From contig NZ_CP101283.1 in NCBI RefSeq assembly GCF_024298925.1, positions 3,043,001 through 3,107,000 on the forward strand: 64,000 nucleotides of DNA. The letters run 5' to 3'. The notes beneath the pieces are model-generated. The model ran no database searches and was not told where the DNA came from. It saw only the letters and a list, made by a program, of their open reading frames with translations. Both the position numbers and the translations under genes were made by a program. This DNA is from Phenylobacterium sp. LH3H17 (lineage in GTDB: Bacteria > Pseudomonadota > Alphaproteobacteria > Caulobacterales > Caulobacteraceae). Of this stretch, positions 62,562-64,000 are shown one piece after another (the first letter of the stretch is position 1; each line of letters opens with the position of its first letter).

Positions 62562-63284
62562 ATGGCCGTCGACGCAACAGCAGCCACCGGCGCGGGATCG
62601 ACCTCGGCCACCGGCCGAAGCCGACTGACCGAGAGCTTCGACACCTTCCTCAATCTGCTGACCGCGCAGATCAAGAACCAGGATCCGTTGTCGCCGATGG
62701 ACTCCACCCAGTTCACCCAGCAGCTCGTGCAGATGACCGGGGTCGAGCAGCAGCTATTGACCAATGACCTCCTGGAGAAGCTCGTCGGCAACACCGGCTC
62801 GGGCATCCAGACCGCGGTCAGCCTGATCGGTCGCCAGGTCAACGCCACCAGCGCCGACGCCAAGCTCGCCGCCGGCAAGGCGGAGTGGAACTACAAGCTC
62901 GCGGCCGAGGCGACCGAGCTCACCGTCGAGGTCCTCGACGCAAAGGGGAACGTCGTCCAGGTGGTCAAGCCCACCGACAAGGGCGCGGGCGATCACACCT
63001 TCTCCTGGAACGGCAAGGACCGCACGGGCGCCCAGTTGCCGAATGGCGGAACCTATACCCTACGGGTCACCGCCAAGGACTCGGCCGGCGCCGCCGTTGT
63101 GGCCACGCCGTTTGTCGATGGGCTCGTCACAGGCGTCGAGCAGGTGGACGGCAAGACGCTGATCACCATCAACGGCGTCAAGATCCCCTGGGAAAGGGTC
63201 ACCTCCATTCGGCAGGCCGAGGCTGCTCCGCCGCCCGCTTCCGCCGACGCCACACCCGAAGAAGACACCGCGCTGGCCGCCTAA
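62562..63284 (+). CDS. flgD: flagellar hook capping protein FlgD
   Basis: The 240-residue protein is the hook scaffold that caps growing FlgE. The N-terminus shows FDTFLNLLTAQIKNQDPLSPMDSTQFTQQLVQMTGVEQQLLTNDLLEKL, the diagnostic FlgD motif. The centre holds an FLG_ig-like beta domain (GDHTFSWNGKDRTGAQLPNGGTYTLRV). It follows fliK by 9 bp in the same transcript. Confidence 0.95.
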   Translation: MAVDATAATGAGSTSATGRSRLTESFDTFLNLLTAQIKNQDPLSPMDSTQFTQQLVQMTGVEQQLLTNDLLEKLVGNTGSGIQTAVSLIGRQVNATSADAKLAAGKAEWNYKLAAEATELTVEVLDAKGNVVQVVKPTDKGAGDHTFSWNGKDRTGAQLPNGGTYTLRVTAKDSAGAAVVATPFVDGLVTGVEQVDGKTLITINGVKIPWERVTSIRQAEAAPPPASADATPEEDTALAA

Positions 63285-63328
63285 AGGCGCACCGGCCTCA
63301 CTGACACAATGAAAGAAGGCAAGATCCC

Positions 63329-64000
63329 ATGAGCATCAACAGCGCCATGCTCGCCGGCGTCTCCGGGCTGATCAGCAACTCGTCGGCCCTGGCGGCGATC
63401 TCCGACAACATCGCCAACGTCAACACCACCGCCTACAAGCGCAAGCAGGTCAATTTCGCCAACGTCGTGACCTCCCAGGCCGTCAAGGGCCGCTACTCGG
63501 CCGGCGGCGTGCAGGCCGTGACTCGCCAGTTTGTCAGCCAACAGGGGCTGATCCAGAGCGCGACCTCCGCCACCGACCTCGGCATCGCCGGCGACGGCTT
63601 CTTCGTCGTGTCGAGCAAGGGCACGGGCATGCTGCCGGGCGACCCGCGGCTGTTCACCCGTTCCGGCTCGTTCAGCGTCGACGCCGACGGCTTCCTGGTC
63701 AACGACGCCAAGCTGTACCTGCAGGGTTGGCCGATCGCCGCCGACGGCACGATCAACGACAGTCCTTCGGACCTGACCCGGATGACCTCGATCAACATCA
63801 AGAACCTGGGCGGCGCGGTGAAGGCCACCGAAAACGTGGTGGTCAACGCCAACCTCGATAAGACCCAGGTCGTGTCGGGCGCCGAGGCGACCTACGTGGC
63901 CGGCGAGATGGCCGCCTATGCGGCGACGGGGGTGGCCAGCGCCACGGCCACCCAACCTGATTTCGACAAGCTCGAGATGAACATCGTGGACTCCTCCGGC
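63329..64000 (+). CDS. flgE: flagellar hook protein FlgE, 5' part
   Basis: 224 codons from ATG at 63329 to the window end, so the 3' end is missing. The rod-class N-terminus NSAMLAGVSGLISNSSALAAISDNIANVNTTAYKRKQVNF is followed by GLIQSATSATDLGIAGDGFFVVSS and FTRSGSFSVDADGFLVNDAKLYLQGWP, both typical of hook protein. GAAGG lies about 10 nt upstream of the ATG. It is the third gene of the operon driven by the sigma-54 site at 61014. Confidence 0.93.
   Translation, partial: MSINSAMLAGVSGLISNSSALAAISDNIANVNTTAYKRKQVNFANVVTSQAVKGRYSAGGVQAVTRQFVSQQGLIQSATSATDLGIAGDGFFVVSSKGTGMLPGDPRLFTRSGSFSVDADGFLVNDAKLYLQGWPIAADGTINDSPSDLTRMTSINIKNLGGAVKATENVVVNANLDKTQVVSGAEATYVAGEMAAYAATGVASATATQPDFDKLEMNIVDSSG

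Overview
The window is a GC-rich chromosomal segment of an alphaproteobacterium, most likely of the family Caulobacteraceae (Caulobacter/Phenylobacterium type). That placement is an inference from gene content: alphaproteobacterial RpoD and DnaG, UrcA-family secreted proteins, a pseudaminic-acid (flagellin sugar) cluster, sigma-54 dependent flagellar operons, and dispersed intergenic palindromes. I found no insertion sequences, prophage, CRISPR array, rRNA or tRNA. Most of the window is core housekeeping DNA.

Layout. 0-6 kb: the start of a lipoprotein esterase, a serine beta-lactamase-like hydrolase, a tiny flagellar rod-like protein, a 2OG-oxygenase-like protein, an RMD1/DUF155 protein and an M28 peptidase. 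6-10 kb: dnaG-rpoD on the minus strand. 10-11.3 kb: a membrane protein followed by what looks like a deletion scar joining the 5' end of one gene to the 3' half of an ECF sigma factor gene. 11.4-13.3 kb: small metabolic genes (HAD, cupin, DUF1272, DUF1330). 13.4-21.5 kb: carA and carB, separated by a minus-strand ECF sigma / anti-sigma / fasciclin module and a cold-shock gene. 21.8-25.2 kb: mixed small genes, SDR, kinase-like ATPase, GST and greA.

25-30 kb holds an ELM1-like gene, pseG, an unassigned FAD-type oxidoreductase and pseI. Together these point to pseudaminic-acid synthesis for flagellin glycosylation. trxB and a MurA-family gene follow. 32-38.5 kb has an acetyltransferase, a Gfo/Idh oxidoreductase, a PIG-L deacetylase, a SleB-type cell-wall hydrolase and a hybrid histidine kinase. 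38.5-42 kb is the nadA-nadB-nadC operon, preceded by two identical-arm palindromes that look like an NAD-pathway operator pair. 42-46 kb has a RibD-C reductase, a divergent DJ-1/PfpI and GlxA-type regulator pair, and a second SleB hydrolase. uvrB lies at 47.3-49.6 kb.

49.7-54.7 kb is the least ordinary part. It holds small secreted or unknown genes in tandem paralogous pairs (two UrcA, two coiled-coil proteins, two DUF3617 lipoproteins), an AT-rich gene-free patch, and several copies of a roughly 150 bp dispersed repeat plus a different palindromic element with 22-bp terminal inverted repeats. 54.8-57.3 kb has a thiolase and mnmA. 57.6-64 kb is a flagellar locus: flgK-flgL on the minus strand and fliK-flgD-flgE (cut by the window end) on the plus strand, each preceded by a good sigma-54 -24/-12 element.

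The strongest leads are the nad operators, the ECF sigma/RskA-like/FAS1 module, the gene-fusion scar at 10.8 kb, the unassigned oxidoreductase inside the pse cluster, and the minimal rod-like flagellar protein. I did not see a clearly novel multi-gene system.
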